A stretch of 55,477 bases of DNA from Arcticibacter eurypsychrophilus (GCF_001730525.1 NZ_MDFN01000034.1:1-55477); one strand, 5' to 3'; shown: positions 18,858 to 29,859, numbered from the stretch's first letter. Program-made: numbers and translations. Notes: generated by a model not told the origin, from the sequence alone.

Positions 18858-18890
18858 AACCGGATGATTCAGTTCATCCGGTTTTTTTTT
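18858..18890 (+). terminator. Rho-independent terminator of atpDC
   Basis: A 10-bp stem, AACCGGATGA (18858-18867) with TCATCCGGTT (18874-18883), loop TTCAGT, then a nine-T run. It follows the atpC stop codon by 20 bases. Confidence 0.93.
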
Positions 18891-19138
18891 GCAATTTTTT
18901 CGGCATTCTGGTCCATTTAAGAAGAAAATGGTCAAGTTTCAACAAAGAGTATAGACCGAAAACCGTATACCAGAATCAGTTTTGGTATATAGCATCCAAA
19001 TTATTCTTATTATAAATAGCAATTATTCGTTATTTTATTCTTTATATTAGTAAAAAATAAAATATTATTCTTATTTCAATTATTCACGATATCCTATTGA
19101 CTATAAAACAACTTGTGCTTACCTTGAGTATTATTATT
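18891..19138 (+). promoter_or_regulatory. ilv promoter region
   Basis: The stretch before ilvD is very AT-rich from about 19006 to 19090 and holds no gene. A TTGA (19098-19101) about 19 bases before TACCTTG (19120-19126) resembles the Bacteroidota -33/-7 pair with one mismatch. The predicted start is near 19133. No leader peptide rich in Leu, Ile or Val is present between there and the ilvD ATG. Confidence 0.45.
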
Positions 19139-19188
19139 ATTCAGGAAAAAGATTGAAGATCTGCATACAGATTTGGATACTCCTGAAT
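19139..19188 (+). promoter_or_regulatory. Structured leader hairpin before ilvD
   Basis: ATTCAGGA (19139-19146) pairs with TCCTGAAT (19181-19188) around an inner hairpin ATCTG-CATA-CAGAT (19159-19172). It ends 12 bases before the ilvD ATG, so it would lie inside the leader if the promoter call is right. It has no T-run, and I know no riboswitch class it matches. Confidence 0.5.
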
Positions 19189-19200
19189 TGATTAAAGATT

Positions 19201-20919
19201 ATGGCGACATTAACAAATACAACAGAAAACACTACAGAAACTGGAGAATTGAACCGTTTCAGTAAAACACTTACACAGGATCCGACTCAACCTGCTGCCC
19301 AAGCCATGCTTTACGGAATTGGTTTAACAGATGAGGATATGGACAAAGCTCAGGTAGGCATTGTGAGTATGGGTTATGATGGCAATACTTGTAATATGCA
19401 TCTGAATGGACTTGCCGCCATTGTAAAAGAAGGCGTCTGGAAAGAAAACCTGGTAGGACTAATTTTTCATACTATCGGAGTGAGTGATGGTATGAGTAAT
19501 GGTACGGAAGGAATGCGTTATTCTTTAGTTAGCCGCGATCTGATTGCAGATTCTATTGAAGCTGTTTGTGGAGCTCAATACTATGATGGTTTAATTGCGC
19601 TTCCTGGTTGTGATAAGAATATGCCGGGATCTATTATGGCAATGGGCCGTTTAAATCGTCCTTCTATAATGGTGTATGGTGGTACAATCGCACCAGGTCA
19701 TTATAAAGGAGAGGACCTGAATATCGTATCAGCATTTGAAGCGCTTGGAAAAAAGATTGCCGGCGAAATGGATGAGATCGACTTTAAAGAGATCATTAAA
19801 CGTGCTTGTCCGGGTGCTGGTGCTTGTGGCGGAATTTATACCGCAAATACGATGGCTTCAGTTATTGAGGCATTAGGAATGAGTTTACCTTATTCTTCTT
19901 CAAACCCGGCATTGAGTGATGCTAAAAACAAAGAATGTCTGGATGCTGGTAAAGCAATCAAAAATTTACTTGAATTAGATATTAAGCCGAAGGACATCAT
20001 GACGAGGGAGGCATTTGAAAATGCTATAGTTCTTTTGATGGTTCTTGGTGGTTCTACCAATGCGGTATTGCACCTTATTGCAATGGCGAATAGTGTAGAC
20101 ATAGAATTAACTCAGGATGATTTTCAGGAAGTGAGTAACAGGATACCTGTTCTTGCAGATATGAAGCCAAGTGGGAAATACATGATGGAGGATCTTCATA
20201 ATATGGGCGGGGTACCGGCTGTGATGAAATATCTTTTAGATCTGGGTTGGTTGAATGGTGATTGCATCACTTGTACAGGAAAAACAATAGCTGAAAATTT
20301 GGCTGATGTTCCTGCAATTGATTTTGAAAATCAAAAAGTTATTCTTCCTATTGAAACACCTGTTAAAGCAACAGGACATTTACAAATTTTATATGGAAAC
20401 CTTGCTCAAGGTGGAAGTGTGGCTAAAATAAGTGGTAAAGAAGGTGAGCGTTTTGAAGGTCCGGCCCGCGTATTTGATGGTGAGTTTGAATTAATTCATG
20501 GAATAAGCAATGGTCGTGTGCAACATGGTGATGTTGTCGTGATCCGTAATGTTGGTCCAAGAGGTGCTCCCGGCATGCCGGAAATGTTAAAACCAACTTC
20601 AGCACTCATCGGTGCAGGTTTAGGTAAGACCATTGCACTGATTACAGACGGGCGTTTTAGTGGAGGAACTCATGGTTTTGTAGTGGGTCATATTACTCCT
20701 GAAGCTTTTGATGGTGGTTTAATTGGCTTGGTTCAGGATAATGATATCATTGATGTGAATGCGGTAGACAGAAGCATTACACTTAAAGTTTCGGAAGAAG
20801 AAATCGCCAAAAGAAGAGCGGCATGGTCTCAGCCTGAGTTGAGGGTTAAAAAAGGACTTCTATATAAATACGCAAAACAGGTAAGTAACGCTGCTCTTGG
20901 ATGTGTAACAGATCTTTAA
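19201..20919 (+). CDS. ilvD: Dihydroxy-acid dehydratase
   Basis: Third step of the Val/Ile pathway, dehydrating 2,3-dihydroxy acids with an Fe-S cluster. Conserved [12 protein letters not shown] and [19 protein letters not shown] hold the cluster cysteines and metal site; [16 protein letters not shown] is the C-terminal signature. Full length at 572 residues. First gene of the ilv-leu cluster, preceded by a structured leader. ilvB follows after 45 bases. Confidence 0.97.
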   Translation: MATLTNTTENTTETGELNRFSKTLTQDPTQPAAQAMLYGIGLTDEDMDKAQVGIVSMGYDGNTCNMHLNGLAAIVKEGVWKENLVGLIFHTIGVSDGMSNGTEGMRYSLVSRDLIADSIEAVCGAQYYDGLIALPGCDKNMPGSIMAMGRLNRPSIMVYGGTIAPGHYKGEDLNIVSAFEALGKKIAGEMDEIDFKEIIKRACPGAGACGGIYTANTMASVIEALGMSLPYSSSNPALSDAKNKECLDAGKAIKNLLELDIKPKDIMTREAFENAIVLLMVLGGSTNAVLHLIAMANSVDIELTQDDFQEVSNRIPVLADMKPSGKYMMEDLHNMGGVPAVMKYLLDLGWLNGDCITCTGKTIAENLADVPAIDFENQKVILPIETPVKATGHLQILYGNLAQGGSVAKISGKEGERFEGPARVFDGEFELIHGISNGRVQHGDVVVIRNVGPRGAPGMPEMLKPTSALIGAGLGKTIALITDGRFSGGTHGFVVGHITPEAFDGGLIGLVQDNDIIDVNAVDRSITLKVSEEEIAKRRAAWSQPELRVKKGLLYKYAKQVSNAALGCVTDL

Positions 20920-20964
20920 CTAATAAATAACAAAACAATTAACTGAACTGTAAAAAGGACCTGA

Positions 20965-22716
20965 ATGGATTTAATTATGGAAACAGCACAACAGGAAGTA
21001 TTGTCCGAGCAAAAAACAAACCCTGGAATTGAAATGAAGGGTTCCGCTGCTTTATTAGAGGGGCTTCTTGCAGAGGGGGTAGATACTATATTTGGTTATC
21101 CGGGTGGGGCAATCATGCCTATTTATGATGCGCTCTATGATTATATGGATAAAATTAAGCATATCCTGGTTCGTCACGAGCAGGGAGGAATTCATGCTGG
21201 TCAAGGTTATGCTCGCTCTTCAGGAAAAGTCGGGGTAGTCTTTGCGACTAGTGGTCCGGGTGCTACTAATCTGGTTACCGGATTAGCTGATGCTCAGATT
21301 GACAGCACTCCACTTGTTTGTATCACCGGTCAGGTATTTGCTCATCTTTTGGGTACAGATGCTTTTCAGGAAATTGATATCATCAATATCACTTCTCCGA
21401 TAACCAAGTGGAATTACCAGATCACAGATGCTACAGAAATACCTGAGATACTAGCGAAAGCTTTTTATATTGCCAGAAGTGGCCGTCCGGGTCCTGTATT
21501 AATTGATATTACCAAAAATGCACAGCTTCAAAAATTCAATTTTGAGGGTTATAAACCTTGTGCTCACATCAGGAGTTACAGGCCGAAGCCTATTGTCAGG
21601 AAAGAATATATTACCGAAGCGGCAGCACTTATAAATTCGGCAAAAAAACCGTTTGTTCTATGGGGACAGGGTGTCTTATTGGGCCGGGCTGAAGAAGAAT
21701 TCAAGGCATTCATTGAAAAAACAGGTATTCCTTCTGCCTGGACTATATTAGGGGCTGGAGCCATACCAAGTGATCACCCGCTCAACGTAGGGATGCTTGG
21801 GATGCATGGTAATTATGGTCCGAATGTACTGACGAATGAATGTGATGTACTGATTGCTATAGGCATGCGGTTTGATGACCGTGTAACCGGACGTTTAGAT
21901 AAGTATGCAAAACAGGCTAAGGTTATCCATCTGGATATTGACCCAGCTGAAATAGATAAAAATGTACAATCTACAGTGCCTGTTTGGGGTGATTGTAAGG
22001 AAACATTGCCCCTATTAATGGATGCTTGTGAGGCTAAACAACATCCAGAATGGATTGAAAAATTCAGAAGTTTCGAAAGGGAGGAACATGCAGAAGTAAT
22101 CGATAATGAATTATTTCCGACAACAGAAGAATTGACTATGGCTGAAGTGATTCAAGTTTTGAATGAACTGACCAAGGGAGAGGCTATTATTGTATCGGAC
22201 GTAGGACAGCATCAGATGATTGCATGCCGTTATGGTAAATTCAATAATACGAGAAGCAATATTACGAGTGGCGGACTAGGAACAATGGGTTTTGCATTAC
22301 CTGCTGCTATCGGTGCAAAATTCGGTGCGTTAGATCGAACAGTAGTCGCTGTTATAGGGGATGGTGGCATACAAATGAACATTCAGGAGCTGGGAACCAT
22401 CATGCAATGTGGAATTGATGTGAAGATCATCGTACTGAATAACCAGTTTTTGGGAATGGTACGCCAGTGGCAAGAGTTATTTCAGGAAAAGCGCTATTCA
22501 TTTGTCGACATTACAAGTCCGGATTATATTAAGGTAGCAGAAGCTTATGGCATTCCAGGAAGCAGTGTTTCCAAGAGAGAAGATCTTCGAACAGCATTGC
22601 AGACTATGCTGGATACCAATGGATCTTACTTCCTTGAAGTAATGGTAATGAAGGAAAATAATGTATTTCCTATGGTACCACAGGGCTGTAGTGTAAGTGA
22701 AATAAGACTTAAATAA
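20965..22716 (+). CDS. ilvB: Acetolactate synthase large subunit
   Basis: Thiamine-diphosphate enzyme forming acetolactate and acetohydroxybutyrate. The N-terminal domain shows YPGGAIMPIYDALYD and the catalytic-Glu segment HEQGGIHAGQGYARSSG; FATSGPGATN follows. The C-terminal ThDP site is VIGDGGIQMNIQELGT...LNNQFLGMVRQW. 583 residues, complete. An alternative start at ATG 20977 would remove four residues. The small subunit ilvN follows after 17 bases. Confidence 0.97.
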   Translation: MDLIMETAQQEVLSEQKTNPGIEMKGSAALLEGLLAEGVDTIFGYPGGAIMPIYDALYDYMDKIKHILVRHEQGGIHAGQGYARSSGKVGVVFATSGPGATNLVTGLADAQIDSTPLVCITGQVFAHLLGTDAFQEIDIINITSPITKWNYQITDATEIPEILAKAFYIARSGRPGPVLIDITKNAQLQKFNFEGYKPCAHIRSYRPKPIVRKEYITEAAALINSAKKPFVLWGQGVLLGRAEEEFKAFIEKTGIPSAWTILGAGAIPSDHPLNVGMLGMHGNYGPNVLTNECDVLIAIGMRFDDRVTGRLDKYAKQAKVIHLDIDPAEIDKNVQSTVPVWGDCKETLPLLMDACEAKQHPEWIEKFRSFEREEHAEVIDNELFPTTEELTMAEVIQVLNELTKGEAIIVSDVGQHQMIACRYGKFNNTRSNITSGGLGTMGFALPAAIGAKFGALDRTVVAVIGDGGIQMNIQELGTIMQCGIDVKIIVLNNQFLGMVRQWQELFQEKRYSFVDITSPDYIKVAEAYGIPGSSVSKREDLRTALQTMLDTNGSYFLEVMVMKENNVFPMVPQGCSVSEIRLK

Positions 22717-22733
22717 TAGTAGAACCTTGCGTT

Positions 22734-23354
22734 ATGAGTGATCAGAATCAGAAAGAAATAAGCATAGTTAAGCAGGAATATAACATTACTGTTTATACTG
22801 AAAACCAGATTGGTCTTCTAGGTCGTATTGCGATAATTTTTACGCGGAGAAAGATAAATATAGAAAGCTTAAATACATCTCCATCAGAAATTGAAAGTAT
22901 TCACCGTTTCAATATCGTGATCACTGAAACGGAAGATGTGGTAAGGAAAGTAACACGGCAGATTGAAAAGCAGGTGGAAGTTTTAAAGGTGTATTACAAC
23001 ACCAATGAAGATATCATCTGGCAGGAAATGGCTTTATATAAAGTCCCTACGGATATCATTGCTGAAAAGGCATTGGTAGAACGTTTACTGCGTGAAAATG
23101 GGGCTAGAGCTGTTGTGATCCGGAAAGATTACACGGTATTTGAAACCACGGGACACCGATCAGAAACAGATGCTCTTATCATAGCATTACAGCCATTCGG
23201 GCTGATTGAATTCGTGCGGAGTGCACGAATTTCTATTATTAAAGACAGTGATGGCTTTAACCGGAAATTACGTGAATTTGAGCGAATCGAACCAGGACAG
23301 GATGTGATTGAAAACGAGTTTCTCAATAGCAGGGATAAAGTTTTCAGCATGTAA
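22734..23354 (+). CDS. ilvN: Acetolactate synthase small (regulatory) subunit
   Basis: Regulatory subunit giving valine feedback inhibition. The N-terminal ACT domain runs from about residue 13 (EYNITVYTENQIGLLGRIAI) to about 90 and is followed by the ALS small-subunit C-terminal domain. At 206 residues it is longer than the E. coli IlvN and closer to IlvH-type subunits. It sits directly after ilvB, and ilvC follows 64 bases later. Confidence 0.95.
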   Translation: MSDQNQKEISIVKQEYNITVYTENQIGLLGRIAIIFTRRKINIESLNTSPSEIESIHRFNIVITETEDVVRKVTRQIEKQVEVLKVYYNTNEDIIWQEMALYKVPTDIIAEKALVERLLRENGARAVVIRKDYTVFETTGHRSETDALIIALQPFGLIEFVRSARISIIKDSDGFNRKLREFERIEPGQDVIENEFLNSRDKVFSM

Positions 23355-23418
23355 TTGCTCTTTGGAATAATATTTACAATAAAAACAAACAATAGCTTAA
23401 CAGCAAAAACACAAAATC

Positions 23419-24477
23419 ATGGCAAAATTAAATTTCGGCGGTGTTGAAGAAAATGTAGTAACCCGCGAAGAGTTTCCATTATCTAAAGCACAAAAAGTAC
23501 TTCAAAATGAAACAGTAGCCGTAATTGGTTATGGAGTACAAGGTCCCGGACAAGCGCTTAATCAAAGAGATAATGGAATAAACGTGATCGTTGGTCAGCG
23601 TAAAAATTCTAAATCATGGGATAAAGCAGTAAAAGACGGATTTGTACCGGGAGAGACTCTTTTTGAAATAGAAGCTGCGCTAGAAAAAGGAACTATTATT
23701 TGTTACTTGTTAAGTGATGCAGCACAGATTGAGCTTTGGCCAACTGTTAAAAAGCACCTTACTCCAGGTAAAGCTTTATATTTTTCACATGGTTTCGGTA
23801 TTACTTTTAATGAGCAAACCGGCATCATCCCTCCTGCTGGAGTTGACGTATTTTTAGTAGCTCCAAAGGGATCAGGCACATCATTACGCCGTATGTTCCT
23901 TGAGGGTCGCGGACTAAATTCAAGTTATGCTATTTTCCAGGATGCTACAGGTAATGCATTTGAGCGCGTTGTTGCTTTGGGTATTGCAGTAGGTAGTGGA
24001 TATTTATTTGAAACCAACTTTAAGAAAGAAGTATATTCTGACCTTACAGGCGAACGTGGTACATTAATGGGTTGTATTCAGGGAATTTTCTCTGCTCAGT
24101 ATGAAGTATTAAGAAGTAAAGGACACAGTCCTTCTGAAGCTTTCAATGAAACTGTAGAAGAGTTAACACAATCATTGATGCCTTTAGTTGCTGAAAATGG
24201 TATGGATTGGATGTATGCTAATTGTTCAACTACTGCTCAGCGTGGTGCTTTGGATTGGTGGAAGAAATTTAGAGATGCTACTAAACCTGTTTTCGAAGAG
24301 TTATACGAAAGTGTTGCTACCGGTAAGGAATCTCAACGTTCAATTGATTTGAACAGTCAGCCGGATTACCGTGAAAAATTGGATGCAGAGTTAACTGAAC
24401 TTCGCGAAAGTGAAATATGGCAATCAGGTAAGACTGTAAGAAGTTTACGCCCTGAAAACCAATCAGTAGAAGCATAA
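23419..24477 (+). CDS. ilvC: Ketol-acid reductoisomerase
   Basis: NADPH-dependent second step to Val and Ile. The Rossmann motif GYGVQGPGQALNQRDNG sits at residues 37-53 and the C-terminal knotted domain follows (SDLTGERGTLMGCIQG, NTVEEL-type metal site). The short class I form, 352 residues. The sequence after its stop codon holds a long hairpin (24489-24529) before leuA. Confidence 0.96.
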   Translation: MAKLNFGGVEENVVTREEFPLSKAQKVLQNETVAVIGYGVQGPGQALNQRDNGINVIVGQRKNSKSWDKAVKDGFVPGETLFEIEAALEKGTIICYLLSDAAQIELWPTVKKHLTPGKALYFSHGFGITFNEQTGIIPPAGVDVFLVAPKGSGTSLRRMFLEGRGLNSSYAIFQDATGNAFERVVALGIAVGSGYLFETNFKKEVYSDLTGERGTLMGCIQGIFSAQYEVLRSKGHSPSEAFNETVEELTQSLMPLVAENGMDWMYANCSTTAQRGALDWWKKFRDATKPVFEELYESVATGKESQRSIDLNSQPDYREKLDAELTELRESEIWQSGKTVRSLRPENQSVEA

Positions 24478-24488
24478 CGTATAGGTTG

Positions 24489-24529
24489 AATAAAGCATTA
24501 CTTAGCCTGGTGCTAGGTAATGCTTTATT
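24489..24529 (+). terminator. Long stem-loop between ilvC and leuA
   Basis: An 18-base arm at 24489-24506 pairs with 24512-24529 around a five-base loop; the only imperfection is one position that pairs as G-U in RNA. There is no T-run after it, so it is not a classical terminator. It could attenuate, or mark and stabilise an mRNA processing end, between the ilv and leu halves. Confidence 0.6.
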
Positions 24530-24592
24530 GTAAAAATTATAAATAAAATACTGAAGCCTTGTCGAAAGAGACATCGCTATAAAGCAAATAGA

Positions 24593-26101
24593 ATGTTACA
24601 CGATCCTAATCGTATATTTATTTTTGACACCACACTTCGTGATGGAGAACAAGTACCAGGTTCACAATTAACTACCCGGGAAAAGATTGTTATCGCTGAA
24701 GAATTGCAATCCCTGGGTGTAGATGTTATTGAGGCTGGGTTTCCTATTTCGAGTCCAGGAGACTTTAAAAGTGTAGTTGAGCTATCAAAAATTATACGCG
24801 ACCCCATTATTTGTGCACTAACCCGTGCAAACAAAGGAGATATTGATTGTGCAGTAGAAGCATTAAAACATGCCCGTCATCCACGTATCCATACAGGGAT
24901 AGGCGCATCAGATATGCATATCAAATACAAGTTCAATAGTACCAGGGAAGAAATTATAGAGCGCGCTGTAGAGGCTGTAAAATATGCAAAGAAGTTTGTA
25001 GAGGACATTGAATTCTATGCAGAAGATGCAGGAAGAGCTGACAATGCATATCTGGCTCAAATGATTGAAGCTGTAATCGCTGCAGGCGCAACAGTAGTTA
25101 ATATACCTGATACAAACGGCTACTGTCTTCCGGAACAATATGGCTCCAAAATCCTTTATCTGAAAGAAAACGTAAAAAATATTGATCAGGCCATTATTTC
25201 TGTTCATTGCCATAATGATTTAGGCTTAGCAACTGCGAATACTATATCAGGTTTACAAAATGGGGCACGCCAGGTAGAATGTACCATTAATGGTATTGGC
25301 GAACGTGCAGGGAATACTTCATTAGAGGAAGTAGTGATGATACTAAAAACGCATCATTCCCTTAATCTGACGAATAAAATTAATACCAAACATATATATG
25401 AACTGAGTGGCATGGTAAGCAGAATGATGCGGATGCCGGTTCAACCAAACAAAGCTATTGTTGGGAAGAATGCTTTTGCCCATAGTTCTGGTATCCACCA
25501 GGATGGTGTATTGAAGCATCGTGAGAATTATGAAATAATTAATCCTGAAGATGTTGGGATTGATCAGTCGGAAATAATTTTAACGGCTCGCAGTGGCCGG
25601 CATGCACTTAAACATCATTTAGAGCGATTAGGCTATGCCAATGACCGCCTTGATCTGGATCAGGTTTACCAACGTTTTTTAACGATGGCTGATGCTAAAA
25701 AGGAAATTAAGGATGATGATCTTTTATTTCTTATGGGTGTTGAAACTGAAGTGAACTACAAAAACGGAGTGAAAATCAATTCATTGCTGGTTACTTGTGG
25801 CAATGAATCTGAACCATCGGCCGTAATAAATTTGAACTACAAAGGAATTGAACATCAGGCTACTGCAGTTGGAAATGGTCCGGTTAGTGCAACAATCAAT
25901 GCCATTCAAAGCATTATGGCTTCGGATGTAGAGATTAAAGAATTTAACATTCATTCTATCCAGGGTGGAAGTGATGATGTCAGTAAGGTAGACATGCGGG
26001 TTATTCATGAAGATAAATCCTATATGGGATATGGCTTTAGCACTGATATCGTTCGTGCTTCTGCTAATGCGTATCTGGATGCTTTAAATAAATTTGTATA
26101 A
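24593..26101 (+). CDS. leuA: 2-isopropylmalate synthase
   Basis: First committed step of leucine synthesis, condensing acetyl-CoA and 2-oxoisovalerate. The catalytic HMGL-like domain begins [41 protein letters not shown] carries the metal ligands. The C-terminal regulatory domain (about 380-500, ending [17 protein letters not shown]) confers leucine feedback. 502 residues, complete. leuC follows after 61 bases counted to its ATG. Confidence 0.95.
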   Translation: MLHDPNRIFIFDTTLRDGEQVPGSQLTTREKIVIAEELQSLGVDVIEAGFPISSPGDFKSVVELSKIIRDPIICALTRANKGDIDCAVEALKHARHPRIHTGIGASDMHIKYKFNSTREEIIERAVEAVKYAKKFVEDIEFYAEDAGRADNAYLAQMIEAVIAAGATVVNIPDTNGYCLPEQYGSKILYLKENVKNIDQAIISVHCHNDLGLATANTISGLQNGARQVECTINGIGERAGNTSLEEVVMILKTHHSLNLTNKINTKHIYELSGMVSRMMRMPVQPNKAIVGKNAFAHSSGIHQDGVLKHRENYEIINPEDVGIDQSEIILTARSGRHALKHHLERLGYANDRLDLDQVYQRFLTMADAKKEIKDDDLLFLMGVETEVNYKNGVKINSLLVTCGNESEPSAVINLNYKGIEHQATAVGNGPVSATINAIQSIMASDVEIKEFNIHSIQGGSDDVSKVDMRVIHEDKSYMGYGFSTDIVRASANAYLDALNKFV

Positions 26102-26162
26102 ACAATAAATTAATTGAGACAAACCCTACAAGGGCGTTTTGAGAATTATAAAATATCAAAAA

Positions 26163-27575
26163 ATGAGTAAGACGTTATTTGACAAGGTGTGGGATACACA
26201 CGTTGTGAAGAAGATTGAAGGTGGACCTGATGTGTTATTTATTGACCGCCACCTGATTCATGAAGTGACAAGTCCTGTAGCTTTTTTAGGATTGAAAACA
26301 AGAGGAATTAAGGTATTATATCCGGAGCGTACGTTTGCTACAGCAGATCATAATACTCCAACAATTAATCAGCATTTGCCTGTAGCCGATCCTCTTTCTG
26401 CGAAACAGTTGAAGGCTTTGGAGACAAACTCGAACGAATACGGAATTAGTTACTGGGGACTTGGTCACCAGAAAAATGGAATTGTGCATGTTGTAGGTCC
26501 GGAATACGGAATAACTCAACCAGGTGCCACTATTGTATGTGGTGATTCGCATACCTCAACACATGGTGCTTTTGGTGCCATCGCTTTTGGTATCGGAACA
26601 TCCGAAGTAGAGATGGTACTTTCTACACAATGTATCATGCAGCCCAAAGCAAAGAGCATGCGGATCAATGTGATTGGAAAATTAGGACTTGGTGTTACGC
26701 CAAAAGATGTTGCCTTATATATCATATCGAAACTGACCACGTCAGGTGCTACAGGTTACTTTGTAGAATATGCAGGAGAAGTTTTTGAGAATATGAGTAT
26801 GGAAGGCCGGATGACGGTTTGCAACTTAAGTATTGAAATGGGTGCACGTGGTGGAATGATTGCACCAGATGAAACTACCTTTAATTATGTAAAGGGTCGC
26901 GAATTTAGTCCCAAAGGTGAAGCTTGGGATAAAGCAATGGCTTACTGGCTTACGCTTAAAACGGATGCGGACGCTACGTTTGATAAGGAATTAACTTTTG
27001 ATGGATCGACTATAGAGCCGATGATTACCTATGGAACAAATCCAGGTATGGGAATGGGAATCTCTAACCATATCCCCGATGCAGAGGATGTGGAAGGAGG
27101 AGTAACTACTTATGAAAAGTCTTTAAAATACATGGGATTTTCTGAAGGTGATTCCATTGTTGGCAAACCGGTCGATTTTGTATTCGTGGGTAGCTGTACA
27201 AACGGACGAATTGAGGATTTTAGAGCATTCGCTTCTTTAGTTAAAGGCAGGAAAAAAGCGGACAATGTAACAGCATGGTTAGTTCCCGGTTCTCATATTG
27301 TAGAGGCTCAAATTAAAGAGGAAGGATTGTTGGATATTTTCATTGAAGCAGGGTTTACTTTGCGTCAGCCTGGTTGCTCAGCTTGTCTGGCCATGAACGA
27401 TGATAAGATACCTGCAGGAAAGTATGCGGTGAGTACTTCAAACAGAAACTTTGAAGGCAGACAAGGTCCTGGCGCAAGAACAATGCTAGCCAGCCCGTTG
27501 GTTGCTGCCGCAGCAGCTGTAACAGGTGTAGTAACTGACCCTAGAACATTAATTCACGAACTAGAACTAGTTTGA
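26163..27575 (+). CDS. leuC: 3-isopropylmalate dehydratase large subunit
   Basis: Isomerises 2- to 3-isopropylmalate with a [4Fe-4S] cluster. Motifs [33 protein letters not shown] and [13 protein letters not shown] hold the cluster cysteines. The open frame reaches back to TTG 26139, but ATG 26163 ([15 protein letters not shown]) is the family-typical start. leuD follows after 26 bases. Confidence 0.96.
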   Translation: MSKTLFDKVWDTHVVKKIEGGPDVLFIDRHLIHEVTSPVAFLGLKTRGIKVLYPERTFATADHNTPTINQHLPVADPLSAKQLKALETNSNEYGISYWGLGHQKNGIVHVVGPEYGITQPGATIVCGDSHTSTHGAFGAIAFGIGTSEVEMVLSTQCIMQPKAKSMRINVIGKLGLGVTPKDVALYIISKLTTSGATGYFVEYAGEVFENMSMEGRMTVCNLSIEMGARGGMIAPDETTFNYVKGREFSPKGEAWDKAMAYWLTLKTDADATFDKELTFDGSTIEPMITYGTNPGMGMGISNHIPDAEDVEGGVTTYEKSLKYMGFSEGDSIVGKPVDFVFVGSCTNGRIEDFRAFASLVKGRKKADNVTAWLVPGSHIVEAQIKEEGLLDIFIEAGFTLRQPGCSACLAMNDDKIPAGKYAVSTSNRNFEGRQGPGARTMLASPLVAAAAAVTGVVTDPRTLIHELELV

Positions 27576-27601
27576 GTTTCTAAGTTTAATTAATTCAAAA
27601 A

Positions 27602-28198
27602 ATGGCATACGATAATTTCAATATATTAAAAAGCACAGCAGTTCCTCTACCTATTGAAAATGTAGATACTGACCAACTTATACCGGCACGTTTTTTAAAA
27701 GCTACCGAAAGAGTTGGATTCGGAGATAATCTTTTCCGCGATTGGCGCTATAATGCAGATAACACACCAAAACAAGACTTCATTCTTAATAACCCTGTTT
27801 ATAGTGGTAAGATATTAGTTGGAGGTAAAAACTTTGGGTCCGGTTCTTCCAGGGAGCATGCTGCATGGGCCGTTTATGATTACGGTTTCAGATGTGTGGT
27901 ATCCAGCTTTTTTGCTGATATCTTCAGAAACAACTGTCTGAATATTGGGGTGTTACCCGTACAGGTTAGTCCGGAATTTTTAGAGAAAATATTCACTGCT
28001 GTTTTTGCTGATCCACGAGCTGAACTTGAAGTAAATCTTCCTGAGCAAACGATCACACTTCTTTCAACCGGAGAGCAAGAAAGCTTTGAAATCAGTCCTT
28101 ATAAAAAGGGTAACATGACCAATGGATTTGATGATATTGACTATTTACAAAATATTAAAACTGAGATCCAGGAGTTTGCCTTACATCTTCCTCTTTAA
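27602..28198 (+). CDS. leuD: 3-isopropylmalate dehydratase small subunit
   Basis: Swivel-domain partner of LeuC. It has PIENVDTDQLIPARFLK, the FGSGSSREHAAWAV signature and SSFFADIFRNNCLNIGVLPV. 198 residues, complete. A gap of 110 bases, holding a weak terminator-like hairpin, separates it from the next gene. Confidence 0.96.
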   Translation: MAYDNFNILKSTAVPLPIENVDTDQLIPARFLKATERVGFGDNLFRDWRYNADNTPKQDFILNNPVYSGKILVGGKNFGSGSSREHAAWAVYDYGFRCVVSSFFADIFRNNCLNIGVLPVQVSPEFLEKIFTAVFADPRAELEVNLPEQTITLLSTGEQESFEISPYKKGNMTNGFDDIDYLQNIKTEIQEFALHLPL

Positions 28199-28229
28199 TA
28201 GATATGATGTTGCTAAATTAAAGTCTTAG

Positions 28230-28277
28230 AAAACAGAGGAGTGCTTTTTTGCAGATCAATGCATCAACTTCTGTTTT
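28230..28277 (+). terminator. Weak terminator-like hairpin after leuD
   Basis: AAAACAGA (28230-28237) pairs with TCTGTTTT (28270-28277) and is followed by two more T. The 32-base loop could fold further (GTGC/GCAT). It lies inside the cluster, so partial read-through is expected if it acts. Confidence 0.35.
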
Positions 28278-28308
28278 TTGAGGCTTATATAACCGGTTAA
28301 GCCATTAC

Positions 28309-29826
28309 ATGAAAAAGAGAAAAATTGAGATAATGGATACGACCTTGCGGGATGGTGAACAGACCTCAGGCGTGTCATTTTCTACTTCAGAGAAATTAAC
28401 AATCAGTAAACTCCTAATAGAAGAGCTTGCTGTTGACCGCGTTGAAGTTGCTTCGGCACGGGTATCAGCGGGAGAACTGGAGTCGGTTAAGGCGATCACA
28501 CAATGGGCTAAGGCTAATGAACATCTCAACAAAATAGAAGTCTTATCATTTGTTGATAATGGAACATCCATAGACTGGATGGTAAATGCGGGTGTTCAGG
28601 TGCAGAATTTATTAACCAAGGGTTCTTTGAATCATTTGACTCATCAGTTAAAAAAAACGCCGTCACAACATTTCGCAGAAGTAGCTCATGTTATAAGTCT
28701 GGCTGCTCAAAAGGGTATTACAACCAATGTATACTTAGAAGACTGGAGTAATGGTATGCGTAATTCGCAAGAATATGTGATACAATATCTAGACTTTTTA
28801 ACTACTCAGAAAATTGAGCGGGTCCTTTTACCGGATACGTTAGGTGTATTATCACCTTCGGAGACATTTAGTTTTATTGCTGGTTTGAAGTTGAAGTATC
28901 CTCTTTTCCATTTTGATTTTCATGCACATAACGATTATGATCTGGGCAACGCAAATGTATTAGAAGCAGTTAAAGCAGGAGTTGATGGATTACATTTGAC
29001 CGTAAACGGAATGGGTGAAAGGGCAGGCAACGCGTCGATGGCGAGTGCGATTGCGGTGATCAAAGATTTTCTTCCTGATATTGAGGTATCTATAGAAGAG
29101 TCTTCGATATATAAAGTGAGTAAGCTGGTGGAAACATTTTCGGGAATCAGAATACCAGCTAATAAACCCATTGTAGGTGACAACGTTTTTACACAAACAG
29201 CAGGGATTCATGCAGACGGGGACAATAAAAACAATCTTTACTTCAATGATTTGCTACCTGAACGGTTTGGCAGAAAACGCAAATATGCCTTAGGTAAAAC
29301 TTCAGGCAAAGCCAACATTGAAAAGAACCTTCAGGAGTTAGGCCTAAGGTTAAATGATGATGAAATAAAAAAGGTCACACAACGAGTCATCGAACTAGGC
29401 GACAAAAAAGAAACGGTAACCATGGAAGACCTTCCATATATCATTTCAGATGTACTTGACAGTAGTACGTACGAAGATAAAGTGGTTATAGAGTCTTACG
29501 TTCTAACAAATTCGAAAGGACTTAGACCATCAGCAACTATTTGTGTACGCATTCACGGAGAATTATTTGAAGAGAGTGCGCAGGGTGATGGGCAGTTCGA
29601 TGCCTTTATGAAAGCGCTGACTAAAATTTACGTAATGAAAGATCTTTGCTTACCTAAACTTGTAGATTACGCGGTAAGAATAGCCCCGGGGAGTCACTCT
29701 GATGCCTTATGTGAGACGATAATCACTTGGGAAACCACACATAAAACTTTTATCACAAGGGGATTAGATTCCGATCAAACGGTATGTGCCATTAAATCGA
29801 CACAGAAGATGTTAAATATTATCTAA
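28309..29826 (+). CDS. Citramalate synthase-like / second LeuA-type protein
   Basis: An HMGL-like acyltransferase ([20 protein letters not shown] at the catalytic start, HAHNDYDLGNANVLEAVKAG for the metal site, GNASMASAIAVI) with a C-terminal LeuA-type dimer/regulatory domain (about 385-505). It is clearly a paralogue of the leuA in this cluster. Bacteroidota commonly carry such a second copy between leuD and leuB. It may make (R)-citramalate from pyruvate and acetyl-CoA, which LeuCD and LeuB then convert to 2-oxobutyrate for isoleucine. A plain 2-isopropylmalate synthase is the alternative. 505 residues, intact. Confidence 0.8.
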   Translation: MKKRKIEIMDTTLRDGEQTSGVSFSTSEKLTISKLLIEELAVDRVEVASARVSAGELESVKAITQWAKANEHLNKIEVLSFVDNGTSIDWMVNAGVQVQNLLTKGSLNHLTHQLKKTPSQHFAEVAHVISLAAQKGITTNVYLEDWSNGMRNSQEYVIQYLDFLTTQKIERVLLPDTLGVLSPSETFSFIAGLKLKYPLFHFDFHAHNDYDLGNANVLEAVKAGVDGLHLTVNGMGERAGNASMASAIAVIKDFLPDIEVSIEESSIYKVSKLVETFSGIRIPANKPIVGDNVFTQTAGIHADGDNKNNLYFNDLLPERFGRKRKYALGKTSGKANIEKNLQELGLRLNDDEIKKVTQRVIELGDKKETVTMEDLPYIISDVLDSSTYEDKVVIESYVLTNSKGLRPSATICVRIHGELFEESAQGDGQFDAFMKALTKIYVMKDLCLPKLVDYAVRIAPGSHSDALCETIITWETTHKTFITRGLDSDQTVCAIKSTQKMLNII

Positions 29827-29859
29827 GAATCAATACTTAACGAGAATAACTAAATAAAA

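Noticed and set aside
18926-18955. Possible ilv leader peptide (short ATG frame upstream of ilvD)
   Set aside because: The frame MVKFQQRV has no run of branched-chain residues and lies upstream of the predicted promoter.
26139-26162. Upstream TTG start for leuC
   Set aside because: ATG 26163 matches the family start; the eight extra codons have no counterpart in LeuC.
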